Shown here one piece after another: positions 12,601 through 31,317 of a stretch of 64,000 nt of DNA; the stretch's first letter is position 1; every line of letters begins with the position of its first letter. The stretch comes from Casuarina equisetifolia (lineage: Eukaryota; Streptophyta; Magnoliopsida; Fagales; Casuarinaceae). The position numbers and the translations under genes are program-made. Under the pieces are notes generated by a model, which was not told the origin of the DNA, did not search any database, and worked only from the letters and a program-made list of their open reading frames with translations. Where the stretch lies: NCBI GenBank assembly GCA_028551475.1, contig CM052359.1, forward strand, positions 8,867,583-8,931,582. Reading direction: 5' to 3'.

Positions 12601-13066
12601 AAGCCAATATTTCTCACCTTTGAAGTAAGGTATTCCTCCAAAGTCTCACAATACTTGACATACATGCATTTGGAATGACCATGAGAGCACTTCTGCATAC
12701 ACATATTGAAGATTTTCCTGTAGTTGGAATTACGGGAGCACTATCGCAATGCACTCACATGAATCACACAAACGACAGTTAAAACCGAACAAAGAAGATT
12801 GAATGTTCTAATCAGTTGAAGAAAGATATATGTAGAGCGCCATCCATTCTTCTTGGTTGAATGGACACTCTGGTAGACCTTCTATGATCACTTTCAGCTT
12901 CGTAATCCCCTTCTCCACAAACTCCCAACCTTCATCCCATTCAATTATCTCGCGCTCCGTTTCAGTAACGGATGATAAAGAAACACCCTCCACCTAGAAG
13001 AACCTATCAATCTGGACGCATGGTTTCAAAAATGCAATTAATGGACGAATGTGTGGAATAGTGTAG

Positions 13067-13168
13067 TTACTTGGTGGTTAAATGCATTCATTGGGTCCTC
13101 ACATTCAGAATAGTGTGGAATAGTGTAGTTACTTGAGGACCCAATAAATGCATTTAACCACCAAGTAA
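13067..13168. repeat. 35-bp inverted repeat
   Basis: Arms at 13067-13101 and 13134-13168 are reverse complements with a single mismatch, separated by 32 bases. A short motif, AATAGTGTAGTTACTTG, also recurs directly three times around and inside it (near 13058, 13120 and 13167). It is a possible foldback or rearrangement scar next to cullin relic B and the Gypsy relic. Confidence 0.85.
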
Positions 13169-13439
13169 TAGTGTAGTTACTTGAGGACGCTTGGGTCAAG
13201 GTCAAGGACATTCAGAATGTTTTGTCAATGTGCTCTGAGAACATTAGTGCAGCGATTGCATAGTGTATGTGTTGTAACTTGCACTATATGTGCTATTGTG
13301 TTTTGTTGTGTTCAATATTATTGTAGTGGAACCTTGTGTATTCTAGTGTAATTGAATTGAAAATCTATTTTATATATTACTTTCAGTCAATGCTAACTCT
13401 ATTAACCAAATTATACCAAAACTCCTAATCCAACAAATG

Positions 13440-16400
13440 ATAGCGGCAAAATCTTGGCAAGGGGTAGTGTACAATCGGCGATCTGTAGTAGAAACCAAGC
13501 CATGGTTGAATTGGTTAGAACCTTAGAGAATCGGTTGCAATATATGGAACAAAGAATGACCTATACCTAAGAGGAAATTTAAGAATCATTGAGGAAAAAT
13601 TGGAAAATAGGAGAAGAAAACTGGAATTTGGGGGAAGAATGATTTACACAAATTCAAGATCTAATCCATAACCTCTCCTAGAAAATTCGAGAGATAAAAG
13701 AAAATGGAAATACAATAGGGTGGACAGAAACCAACAACGAAACAACAGTTGATGGATGGGAGGAAGGTGGCAATGAGTTTGCAGTTGAATCACTCGAACA
13801 CCCACTCATTCGAGTGAAAGGAAGTTCACAATAGGCCGACCGAATTTTTGAGCCCTTGCTGAAGAAGAGAAAGTTGGGTTTCAAATGGAAGAGAAAAAAA
13901 AAAAAAAAAGGAAATTTGGGGCTCATCCGTCCAATTGTTGATAGGAGAACGCAAATCGAGCTGCCAAGGAATGAATAATCACCGTTAGAAGCCATTGGAG
14001 CCCAGTTATACGGCAGAAAGCAACAAACAACAATGGGAAAACCGAGGATGTGATCACAATTTCTGTGACTTTAACGGGGAAGAAGACCAATGGGGTTGGC
14101 CTGGGAGACTGCAATGCACAAATGACTACGACAGTAGCTAAACGTCACTAACGACCGTCATGCATGGCAAAGACACGGTGGTCTGACAAGCATCAAGGAC
14201 AATATTCTTGGTAGAGAAACAAGGACAATAAGGGAACAAAACATGAGTAACGTTTATCCCCTGGAATTTTAGGTCATCAAGATAGGGGTAGGAATCTCCA
14301 ATGACAAGGACAAGTGCTAAACTCTCATAATAGCCATTTTCCTAGGATTGAATTTCTTAGATATGTTGGCGTAGACCCAGGGGGTTGGATTATGAAGTCT
14401 AATTTAAAACAAAAAAAAAAAGAATTAACCCAGTAAGTGACCTAGACAAGATCCAATGTGTCAGTTTATTTGGAAGATAACGTTGATGGTTGGTTTTAAG
14501 CCTTTCAATTGACAATTGGTATGGTTCCATGGCCCCTATTTTTGGAGATGATAAGAAGGATATTTGACGTTAACGCACAGAAAAATATGATTAGAGAGTT
14601 TCATAGTCTACATCAAGTTAGTATATTGGCTGAATATGAAGAGTGATTTGAGTTATTGAAACCTTGGGTGTTGGTGAAGGATGGTGGGGTTTTGGTACAT
14701 TTTCGGGAGACCTTCTCGAGGAAATACATGAAGGGACATTAATATGGGACCTAAGAACGTTGGATAAAGGTATTGACCTAGCTAAGTAGCAGGCGGGTGC
14801 TCTAGAGTCAATAACTAAGAATTATAAAAGTGAGAAAACTCCATACCAAGGTAAATATCATGGGAATTCTCTATTTGCAACCAGAGGGCAATTCACTAAA
14901 CCCTCGGTAGAATCATCTAGAACTCATCCAAAATTAAAACATTAGCTTCAGCAAATGGTACTAGGAAAATTTACCATAAAAGATGTAGGATAGGAGGGCA
15001 AAAGGATTGTGTTTCTATCGTGATAAAATTTATCCACAAAGAAATCAATGTAAATAGATGCAGTTATATCTAATAATAGAAGATAGGTGGAGGAAGAACG
15101 GAAATAGTTAAAAGGAACCAATGAAGAAGAAACTTAAGAGGCAATTATATCATTTCATGAACACAAAAGAGGAGTCAAGGAGTCACACCAAGCACCATTT
15201 ATTTGAAGGAAGTGAGGAAGAAGATTCTAATCTGCATATTGGTTGATTTAGGTAACACTCATAATTTTGTGGTTTCAGAGGTAGCTCAATGGGTGGGCAG
15301 TAAATCAAACAAACGACTCCGTTTTCCATAATAGTTATAGATGGCAGTAGGGTGTAAAAACTTTCTATGTCCAATTTAGGTGCATGAATTCGAGATAAAG
15401 GTTCAATTGTTGTCACTTTGAGGGTGTGACATGGTTTAGGAGCACAATGGATGAGAGATCACGGCCCTATCAGCCTAGACTTCAAGTTGTACACTATTTC
15501 AGTACAAGACAACGAGAGGACAGTCACAACGCGTAGGTAAGGTTATGACACACTAACTATCAAATCTAGGAGTCCCGTGAGTTTCTTTAAGTTAATGGTG
15601 AGCCACTCCCTTTGTTTGATTAGGTGTATTTTTGTGATAACTTAGAGTCAGGGAGCAAAGGAGGTTCACGAGGAGGTGTAAGGATTTTGGATGAGTTTCA
15701 TGAGGTGTTCAAATTTCCAACTTGACTTCCACCAAAATATAATTTGGATCGTTGCATTCCACTTCAACTGGGAATCATACTAGTTAACATCAAACCATAT
15801 TACTACTTGTATGTCTAAAAATAGAGATTGAATGGACGGTAAATGAAATGTTGTGTGAAGTGTCGATACACAAAGTACTAGTCATTTCTCATCTCCAAAC
15901 CTATAAGTGAAAAAGCAAGATGGAACACAGCATTTTTGGGCAAACTACTAAAGTTTAAACAAGCAAATTATGAAAGATAAACTTTCCATTTCAATTATTA
16001 ATTAACTTTTGGATGAGTTACATGAGGTTAAGTTGTTTCTCAAGCTCAACTTTATATCAAGATACTATCAAGTACAAATACATCCCAACAACATTTACAA
16101 CACAACTCCATATGCAACAAGACCATTATGAATTTGCGATTCTGCCATTTGGTTAAACAAACACACCTACCACTTTTCAAGCAATTATAAACACCATTTT
16201 TCGGCCTAATTTTTAAAGGTTCATACTTATCTTCTTTAATGATATTTTGGTTTATAGTTCTACTTTGGAAGATCATATTTAATACTTTTTTGATTTATTA
16301 AATGTAGTAAATGTTTATTCACTCAATCTTAAGTCAAAAATTTAGAATGCTTTACATCAAGAAAGGGTGTGGGGGGTATTGAAGCTAATCAAGCCAAGTA

Positions 16401-18000
16401 AAGTGCATGTTGAAGCAACACTAGGCTACAACTTTGAAGGGTTTATGAGGCTTTTAGGTCTTACTCATTGTTACTATCAATTTTTGTTAAGGGTTATGGG
16501 CACTTAGTAAACCATTAACAAACATGTTAAAGAAAGGAAATTTTCAATGAAGGCCTAAAAGTTTAAAAGCATTTCACCTCCTAAAAGAAGCAATGATTTT
16601 GACACTACTACTAACAATTTCAACGGAACATTTATCCTCGAGACCAAGGCATATAGTAAAGGAATTAGAAAGTGTTGATGCAAGGGGGAAAACCAATTAC
16701 ATACCTAAGCAAGGATCTTGCCCCTAAACACTTAAGGATGTACACTTATAAGAAGGAATTACCAGCCTTGGTGTTGATAATGCAGAAATGGAGACCTTTT
16801 TGGTAAGTAATCATTTTATAATATGGACAGACCACCTTAACTCGAAGTATCTATTGCAATGGAAAATCACTACTAACCTCCAACAAAAGTGGCTCATTAA
16901 ACTTATGAGATATGTCCACGAGATACAATTCAAGAATGGACTAGAGAATAAAATAGTTGATGCCTTATTATAAGCCTAAGAAAAAAGTCACAACTGTAGA
17001 TCAGAAAAAACAAGGCTTATCAATAATACAACATAAGTGGATTATTGTAGTGCTAAATAGCTATAAGGACACTAGGGTGCAAGGCATCATTGTTCAATTG
17101 GCCATTGATCCTAGATCTCAAGTGTCGCATGAATAATGGTCTTTTATGCTACAAGGGATAGCTACAAAAATATATTATTATGCATTTTCATGCCTCAAGC
17201 GTTGGAAGCCATTCTTGGAAAATATAGACTTACAAGACAATATAACAAATGTTTCATTGCAAGCAATAAGAAGCATGGTTGAATTAGTAGTTTCAAAGTT
17301 TGCAATGTGTCAAAGATTTAAATTAGAGCAAGAACACATTCAAGGCTTCTTTAGTAACAACAAGGTTAAAGGGACATTTTTCTAGATTTTTCTCAAAAAC
17401 TTACCAAAAGCAAAGAGGAAGATTCCATATTAGTGATTATGGATTGATTTATAAAGTATTCTTATTTCATTGGCCTTACTCATCCATTCATGGCAAACAA
17501 GGTTATGATTGCCTTTATGAATAATATTGAGAAGTTACATGAGCTCCCAATGACAATTGTTAATGATCAAAATTCCATGTTTTTAAGCATTTTTTGGAAG
17601 AGGTTTTTAATATTCTTGGGGCAAAGTTGTCAAGGAGCACAACTTATCATCCTTAGACAAATGGACTAATGATGGAAGTTAAATAATGTTTAAAGTAGTA
17701 ATTGTGTTATATTAATGGTGATAAATCAAAGGAGTGCCATAGTTGGCCTCCTTTAGCCAAATAGTGGTATAATATTAATTACTATTCTCCCCCAAAATAA
17801 CTCCTTTTGAAACCTTGTATGGATACCATATCAAGACTATGAGAATCTCAAGACAAGATTGTTGTAGAGTTTCCACAAGAAAGGCCTTAACAAATTCAAG
17901 TTCTCTAAACTCACCTGCTATAGAGCATAAATTGGTAAAAGTGTTATGCCATTTTTCACATATGGGGCGAGAGACTTAATAGAAAAGTTCAACAACTTAA
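13440..18000 (+). mobile_element. Degenerate Ty3/Gypsy retrotransposon interior
   Basis: Broken frames in Gypsy order lie on the plus strand. A gag-like start with LVRTLENRLQYMEQRM lies at about 13510-13560. A capsid region with AEYEE.FELL lies at 14630-14660. RT remnants follow (DELHEVKLFLKLNF.SRYYQVQIHP near 16010-16085, then FFNDILVYSSTLEDH near 16235). RNase H (FIIWTDHLNSKYLLQWK..HEIQFKNGLENKIVDALL) spans 16800-16970. An integrase tail (SRSTTYHP.TNG, near 17630) and a YGYH stretch near 17820 end it. Dozens of stops and frameshifts show it is long dead. I could not find a matching LTR pair, so the outer limits are approximate. Read right to left, the minus strand shows only shadow frames. 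Confidence 0.8.
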
Positions 18001-21000
18001 ATTCAAGCAAAGATAACCAAAAAAAGCACAATATAAAATAAAATCCATGGAAATCCAAGGCACCTTGATAACCTTTTCTTAGGTTGTTGTTCTTTTTCAA
18101 ATTCTTTTGCTTTAGCTGGATTGAGATTTTCTTAACCACTCATGAATAATCCTCGTGCTCCATTTAGTTCCTTCTTAGGACAACATTAATTGAAAGATCC
18201 AACTATGGTGAAGAAAGCAATGCCTAAGAGTCTTAACCAAAGCCTTTTGTATGCTTGGGCTCCACCCCATTTTTGTCACTCTTCTTACGTCTCATTGCTC
18301 CACCCTAGATGTCCCTACAATAAATATTTTTGCCATTCTTCCTTATGCTAATTGGCTCCTTCTTAAAGTCAATATCTACTGTGCCAGCCAAGGCATAAGC
18401 AACCAGAATAGGAGGTAAGGCAAGGTTGCCAGCTCTTGTCATTGCTTGAACTCTTACCATAAAATTTCTATGCCTAGACAGGACAACAGTTGTTGTGCAT
18501 CCATATCCAATAATATGGAAGCCTTGTTGATTAAGATACCCTTGCAGTCCACTATGTAGTAGTTATTTTGTAACCATTTTTTCTTATGCTTCCTTTGGTC
18601 TAGTAAATCCATTGAATCCAATTTTGTTACCAAGACATGCATGCCAATTAGCCTTTATTTTCAGAGGCATGCAATCATGTGGTCTTTTAGGCCTAAAAAT
18701 GTAAGGTTAAACCTCTGCAAAATCTCATTATGGGTAAAAAGAGTACGCCCTTTCTTGTTGAGGCTCATTGGTTCCTTTTAGCCTTTCTTCCATAGCAATG
18801 CTAACAATCAAAGACATGAATGCACATACACCCAAGATCATAAAAGTCATGCCAAGAAAGACTTCCAACTTTGCCTTATTCCTTTTTTTCCTCACTAATG
18901 CCAAAATGAGAAATAGGAAGATCGCAATATGAAATTCATAGTTTTTAGAATTTTGAAAATCGTTTAAGAAAGGTTGTTTAAGCATGAGCCCTCTGTTTTC
19001 CTCTTTTATCTTAAAAATTCTAAATCTAACCGCAGTATGGAAACTATCTCCCCCAAATAGATCAACATTTATCAGTGAGTTCCTAAACATAATATCTTGT
19101 TCAACCCTTAATTTAAATGTAGTTAAAGGTCTCACAATACCCATTAAGGACCAAAATAGAGTTTTGTTCTAAGATATGCCAATTAAATCCATTTCCTAAT
19201 TTCCACCCATGAACTCTAGTCTTATGAAAAGAATCAATTTCGATGCCAAAAACTTACCTTTACTAGGCCTAGTGGACAATAGGGTTTCCAAAAAACACTG
19301 AAATCCCATAATGCTCTTCAAGTCCTCCATTACTATCTTCTTTTCATGTTCATCCTTGTGCTCGAATCCAATAGCGATTAGAGTTATGCAGAGTTGGCCA
19401 CTTAGTGATTGATCTACCATTACTCCAACTATCATTTTTGCAATCCTTGTGAACACGTAGTTTATGCATAAATTTGTATCCATCTTTGAAGAAATTATGT
19501 TAGTTTGCATATCTGACATACCTTAATCTATAGATTGTACCTCACTTCCTCTTTTCTTCCACTAGCTTTGTAAATCATATTCCAAGTCATACAAGCAAGA
19601 AGATTAATGGCAAAACTAGATGCCATATGCCTTAGCCCAACAAGGTTACACTTATAGACCATTTGGTAGGTCTAATTGTCTCTAAAAGCCACAAAGAATT
19701 TCATGATAATTTCAAAAAGGAAAACTATTTGCCCAATAATGTCAAGTTTGGAGAGGTTTTTAGGTAATTATGCATTAGCATCAACCTAAACTAAAAGTGC
19801 ATCACAAAGATGCATCACGCTATCAACTGTCAATTAGGGATGCTTTATACAAGATAATAGAAATTTATATGGTACATTAATGAGAAATTTGTCAAACATA
19901 GCCCACATAATGTTCCTTGCTAGATAGCTTACACATAAGTTGGAAAGAACGTCATTTGCCCCTTTTAAACCAAATCTACAAATGTGAATCAAATCATCCA
20001 ATTGCATTTGTGATGACCTAGAGTCCCTAAAAGAATATGCCTCAGAAAATCAAACTTTACACTTCACAAGAAGCCTCTCCACCCCAAAATAAAGTGCACC
20101 CTTTATAGAAAATGGCATTTTCAAGGGTCCACCATTCATGGCCCAAATTGCAATGTATTTAACTGATATCCACAAGAAATCCATTAACACCTATTAAAGC
20201 CCAAGACCTTCACCATATTAGATGTGGTTTCCAATTTCCTTTGCCACGTCACTCATTAATCCAAGTCCATTTTTGTTGAAAGTCGTAATTGTTTGACCAA
20301 TAGAGGGAGAAACACTTCTGGAATTGCTGCATAGTAGTGAAACCGAAGCCATACATAGTTCTAAATATCCCGAAAGAAAAAGATATTTACGCATGGAATA
20401 GCTTGGATGAAATTAATCTTTTTTTCCCTACTTCCTTGCCTGAAGATGCAAGGGTGGTGAATTTTATTCTATTTTAGTTTATCATTGATCCATAACTGGG
20501 GCTTAAGCTTAACTGCTCTACCACATAGAAAGGTTTTAGACATGCCTAGATACAATCTAGGTCAAGAGTCTGCGAAGTAGGCAGACATCAGAAATTTTTA
20601 CTATAAAGACAGCCTTACTCTTAATACGAACCTTGAATTGGGCCATGAAACAGTATCAAGACACCTAGGCTAAATTTGAGGGGAATGGATTTAGCCATAA
20701 CATGTCAAATCGGAATTAAAAATAAAAAATAAAAAATAAAAAAAATCATACGTCATAAGAACAATGGTTCAAGTCAATAGCTAAGAAGACTCAATCCAAA
20801 GCTTGAGCTTACCAAGCAACAATCGTTTCGCTAGTAAAACAATAACAACATTGAACCAAAACTTCACACTAAAATCTTATTTTCGAACTTATTCCATCTA
20901 ATATGAAGAAATAGTTGTAAGATATTGCTCCAGTCTCAACTTAATATCTCTTAATTTACTAGGAAAATTAACAAGCTACTCCGGACTTTAACAGTAAGCA

Positions 21001-21250
21001 GACCATATATTATTGCATGAGACAAAAGATAAGAAGTGGACAACGGTCACGACATCTTGAATCCTTAGGCTTATAATATGATTACAACCGATATCAATTC
21101 ACAAGTGAAGGCTTACCCCAATGGGTAAAAAATGCACAACATTTGGGGCTGAAATCTCACTCCTCACCCGACAAAGCAAGCAATGATCTTAATGATTGGC
21201 ATTCCTATTAATCTTTCTCAGTAAGGGTAATCACATAGGTCAATTCGAAA
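18001..21250. other. Unassigned repeat-like block between Gypsy relic and CUL1
   Basis: No gene is recognised. On the minus strand 18700-20100 has unusually few stops. Two frames (19519-19196 and 19144-18728) look as if they were once one protein with hydrophobic stretches (IAIFLFLILALV, FLGMTFMILGVCAFMSL), but I do not recognise the family. An A-rich AAAAAT repeat lies at about 20711-20742. The end next to 21490 is probably CUL1 3' flank. Confidence 0.4.
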
Positions 21251-21490
21251 CAATATACGTTGCCCCAAGGGTATGATACACAAAACTCACTACTCCTGAA
21301 TCGTACTTCCTAATACTAACGAGAAGGCACAGAAAGCCGTAACAAAATGCATTTACAAAAATTTATAATGAGCATATTGATGTCCCTGCTCTTTTGCCAA
21401 GACATTAAAGGTTGCAAGGCCCCAACAAGACCCCTGTGCGTAAACATCAACAGCTCCTGCTTTGCAATGTTCAACAGGCATTTGTAGTAA

Positions 21491-27602
<6,112 letters not shown>

Positions 27603-28310
27603 TGTAGTAAAGGCCGATGAAAAGGATACCCGCAAACAAAAATAATCTGTAGATCCAATAAAGTCAAAATAACAACAATCTCGCTCATAATAAATCGTAC
27701 TATACACATGAATAATCGAAGAAAAACAAACATTTGTACACAAAATTTGCTCAATAAAACGATACAGATATGTAAAAGTTATCGTTCGTGCCCTTATATA
27801 GCTCTTAATTTTTGGGCCAAACTGTATCTAACACCACCAAAAAAAAAAAAAAATTATGAAGAACTGATAAAAAGCGTTATTGGAAACCTTAACCCAGAAT
27901 TTAATTATTAATTTGCCAAGTCATGGAAGAAAAGGAAAATATTCCTAAACCAAGTAGAAAGCAATCAGAAATACCACCGTTTCCCGACGATTTCAGCACC
28001 AAAAACAAGATAACCAATGAAGTACCAAAAAGATTTGAAATTCAAAGAAATCAAAAAGCTAGCCGCAACAAAAGAGAACCGAAACCCAAGAAAATTGCTC
28101 CAGACGACAGCGATTGCGGGAACGAAATTTACTGTCCTTGCATCGAAACATAGCTCCAACGCACACACAATAATGATCGGAACAATGCTCGAAGAGAGAG
28201 GTCGAAATAGGAAGAAAACTTGCCTGCGTATTCGATTGGCGAACCGACGAAACTAGCAGAAAATAATCGAGCAGAAAACCCTAGTCATAAAAATCCCAAA
28301 AACTACATAG
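27603..28310 (-). other. CUL1 5' leader with probable leader intron
   Basis: The leader probably starts near 28310, below the TATA box. A non-coding exon would end at 28224 (CAG|GCAAGT, a GC-type donor) and rejoin at 27646 (CTACAG acceptor), leaving a short leader to the ATG at 27602. This is inferred from splice-like sequence only; no frame tests it. Confidence 0.4.
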
Positions 28311-28338
28311 AAAACTTCCCCGCCCCCTTTTTTCTATA

Positions 28339-28346
28339 TATTTATA
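28339..28346 (-). promoter_or_regulatory. Probable CUL1 TATA box
   Basis: TATAAATA on the minus strand, about 740 bases before the CUL1 start codon and about 35 bases before the presumed leader. The position is reasonable only with the leader intron described above. Confidence 0.5.
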
Positions 28347-28349
28347 GAT

Positions 28350-30750
28350 ATAACGTCCGTGCTTACGTGCGTTATTAGTCCCTCTAAAGTCTAGGCCCGC
28401 ACTCAAATTGCGAAGGTGGACCCCCCGTTGGATTCCATGCAGGAGAGGCGAGGCGAATCCGGGCCATCCGATTCTTGCGGGCGGACGTGTTAAAACTGAC
28501 AGTCCACGCGACTACATTGTGGCCACTTGCATAATGGAAATTTGTTTATCATATTGAATCCAAATAGATCTCGGATAGGATTGTAACTCACTGCTTATCT
28601 CAAACATATATTATTACAATAATTTTCGGAATATTATAGCTTGAAAAGTTGACTTATCTTGAATTATGGAATTAAGATAGTATATTTTGAATTAATTTGC
28701 AACAAACATCCAAGGAGGATTAAAAAGAGTAATTATGAGGAAGTTATTATTGAAATAAACTTATTAAATAAAGTAATAATTGATTCTTACAATTTTATTC
28801 AAATGATAACTGAAGATTTTGGTTGAAGACGATGGAGTACATGTTTATTTCATTTTTTATTTGATATATGAAAAATAGGATTTTTAAATGTATAAGAAAT
28901 ATAGCCCACTATTTAGGGCTTTTAGTAGCCTTCTTGTGTATTTTTTTCATAATTTTAGTAGCTACCTTTAAAGACAGAGTTAAACATTTTTTTCTTTAAT
29001 TTTAAGAGTCCAATAGTAATGATTTAACATTAAACTATACATTGATCTAACTTTATTTTTAGTCATTCTCATGATTTTTGTCATATGAAAATATTTAAGA
29101 AGTGGTACTTAGTCTTCACTTAATTCAAATATTTTTTGATGTGTTTATCACAAAATGATTAACCACAAATGAATTTCCTTAAGAAGTTTTTTTCCTTTAA
29201 TTTTTTCCTCTCATATATTCACAATTGATTTAAAAAAAATTATTCTTTTATCCATTGCTTACATGTATTCCACGTTGCTTAAAAGCATTTTGTTGTCATT
29301 TTTGCTTAAAATGATAAGAGGTTAATGTTTGTTTTATAAGTGTGATGATAAGTTTTCCCCATGAGTTTACCTTGAGATGGAGAAAATGTCCAATAGCACA
29401 TACATTTGGTATTAAAGCCCAAAGAAGACTAAATTCTTTATTGTCTTGATTAATTAAATGCATAATATTGTAATTTTCCTAAATTCTAAATGGTATATAT
29501 TATATTTTTTTATCTTGAGATTTTGTATTTTAACATCAAGAATTGATCCTTTGTATGACTTTAGCCATCTAGATAATGGATTTTTGAATTTTATTCAACT
29601 ATTACTTAGGTCCATATGTCAAACTTATGACGAAGAGTTAAAAATTATTGTCACACCAAACAATAATTATCTTTTATTACTTTAAAATTAGTAAGATTAA
29701 TGACTTCTATGCACTTATATTTTATGGCAAGAGTTTTTTTAATGCAATAAGATAATAATAATTTGTCATTTTGTTTTTATTCACAATTGAATGAAGAGCA
29801 TATCACTTATTGAGCCATAGTACAAAAGGGCTTTTGGTTAAAGAAATTTTTCTAGTGCTTGAAAAGTATTAAATTTTATAAATGATGGTCTAGGGATGTA
29901 TGATTGAGATATCAAATTTTTTTTATCATTTAATACTATATATTATGAGAAGACCAAATACATAGGTAGTCATTTTTGCTGGTAATATTGTTCATGTGGT
30001 GCATGTTGTGGAAATTGATAATGTCCATATGAATTCACACGAATGAACAAAGAAAATTAAAGTCAAAACCCAAGCAATTATATTTTTTTGCCACATGTAT
30101 GTCTGAATTTCTGTACATATATATTGTATTCTTTGTTTTGAAATGTAAGTACGATTAGATAAAAAATTAAGAGGTGACAATCCATGGCATTTAATGAAAA
30201 TAATCCTATTGATGATTTTGTATATTGAATATTATTCTTGATTAACTTTATTATACCCTCACAAAGAGTACAAAGAAAAGATACTATATCTTTTTTATTT
30301 TATTATTATTCTAATTATAAAAATAATTAACCCAAAAGATAAGTGAGAAAATTATACATCTAAAATGTGTTTATATGAATATTGTGAATAAAGGAAGTGT
30401 GATATTCAAAATTTATCAATTCCATTCCTGCGATTGTTTTGACTAACTTATTGGGATCAAATAACCCAGAACAATATAAGCCTAAATGGCCAAATTGAAG
30501 AAAGAGGCTTAAAATGTCCAAAACAAATAGAATATATGAAAAGTAAAAGCATCTTTCATATTTATCACAGAGTTTAACTGTGTGGAATTTGGATAAGAGA
30601 TTATTTTCAGTGCATTTTCAAACCATAATACAAGTATCTCGAACTGGGTTACATTCATTAAAAAAGAAAAGCTCAATCCATATTTACATATATTCATAAG
30701 AATTTTCCTTTTTTCAAGTTATTGACTGTGCAAAAGCACATGGAAGTGAC
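28350..30750. other. AT-rich intergenic spacer between CUL1 and LD
   Basis: CUL1 and LD diverge from this spacer. It is very AT-rich with only short frames. I see no conserved motif, RNA gene or paired terminal repeats. The 28380-28520 end is richer in GC and is likely CUL1 promoter. Confidence 0.5.
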
Positions 30751-30909
30751 ATTGTAACCTATCCGATCTCACGTATTACACCCGTGAACGCTGTCCAGTT
30801 TGACGGTGGATGATCCATCGTGACGTTGCCGGGTGATGAAACCGTAAGTCCTGGACCCGGATCCGGAGAAAAACCCGCCAACACGAGTTAACGCTCGTTG
30901 GGACTTTTC

Positions 30910-31003
30910 CACGTGCGGGTCAGGGCTTTACTTCCTGCTCCGCTCCGCGCATGTTCGTATCTCGTCTCTCCGTCTCTGTAATTACTTGACCCTAACCCTA
31001 ATT
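30910..31003 (+). promoter_or_regulatory. LD promoter elements: G-box and telo-box repeat
   Basis: CACGTG (G-box core) lies at 30910-30915. A double telo-box, ACCCTAACCCTAA, begins at 30989, about 135 bases before the LD start codon. Both are common elements of plant housekeeping promoters. Their use here is inferred from position. Confidence 0.45.
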
Positions 31004-31062
31004 CTAATTCTTTTGTGAAGATTTTTTCGTAGCCAGGGATTAATCCCTGGGGTAGATCCTTA

Positions 31063-31317
31063 ATGCTTTATACGTACCGTTGTGATACGTTGAGATTCGG
31101 AAACTCGAGCTTCGAGGTCGATAATGGAGGTCCTGAAGGACGATTTCTCGGAGTTAGAGATGGGAAGCTCCGTGGACTCGTTTCAGAGGTTCGTGGACTC
31201 TCAAAAGGAGCTTTTCCACAGCCAGGTCGATCAGCTCCAGAACATCGTTGTGACCCAGTGCAAGCTCACCGGCGTCAATCCTCTCTCTCAAGAAATGGTG
31301 CGCTTTCGAACATTTAG
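31063..31317 (+). other. Upstream AUG overlapping the LD start
   Basis: An ATG at 31063, out of frame with LD, opens a frame that passes through the LD start codon and beyond the first donor (31298). Its context is weak (T at -3) while the LD ATG is strong, so most ribosomes would pass it. It may lower translation slightly if it is within the transcript. Confidence 0.35.

Larger units (their letters stand above)
9170..13010 (-). pseudogene. Cullin (CUL1-like) pseudogene copy B
   Basis: Relics of CUL1 exons occur in the right order and orientation with their introns: exon 1 (about 12824-12973), 2 (12617-12715), 3 (11275-11470), 4 (11130-11177), 5 (10812-11030), 6 (10640-10713), 11 (10033-10090), 12 (9806-9948), 13 (9341-9400) and a scrap of 14 (9170-9240). 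Exons 7-10 and 15-19 are gone. Visible lesions are the ATG at the usual start read as ACG (an earlier in-frame ATG exists), the exon 1 donor GT changed to AT, a frameshift with a stop early in exon 3, and loss of the C-terminal region with the neddylation lysine. Exon 1 still reads EGWEFVEKGITKLK..IEGLP. Introns in the same places as the functional gene show a genomic duplication. Intron 2 carries a solo LTR. Confidence 0.85.
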
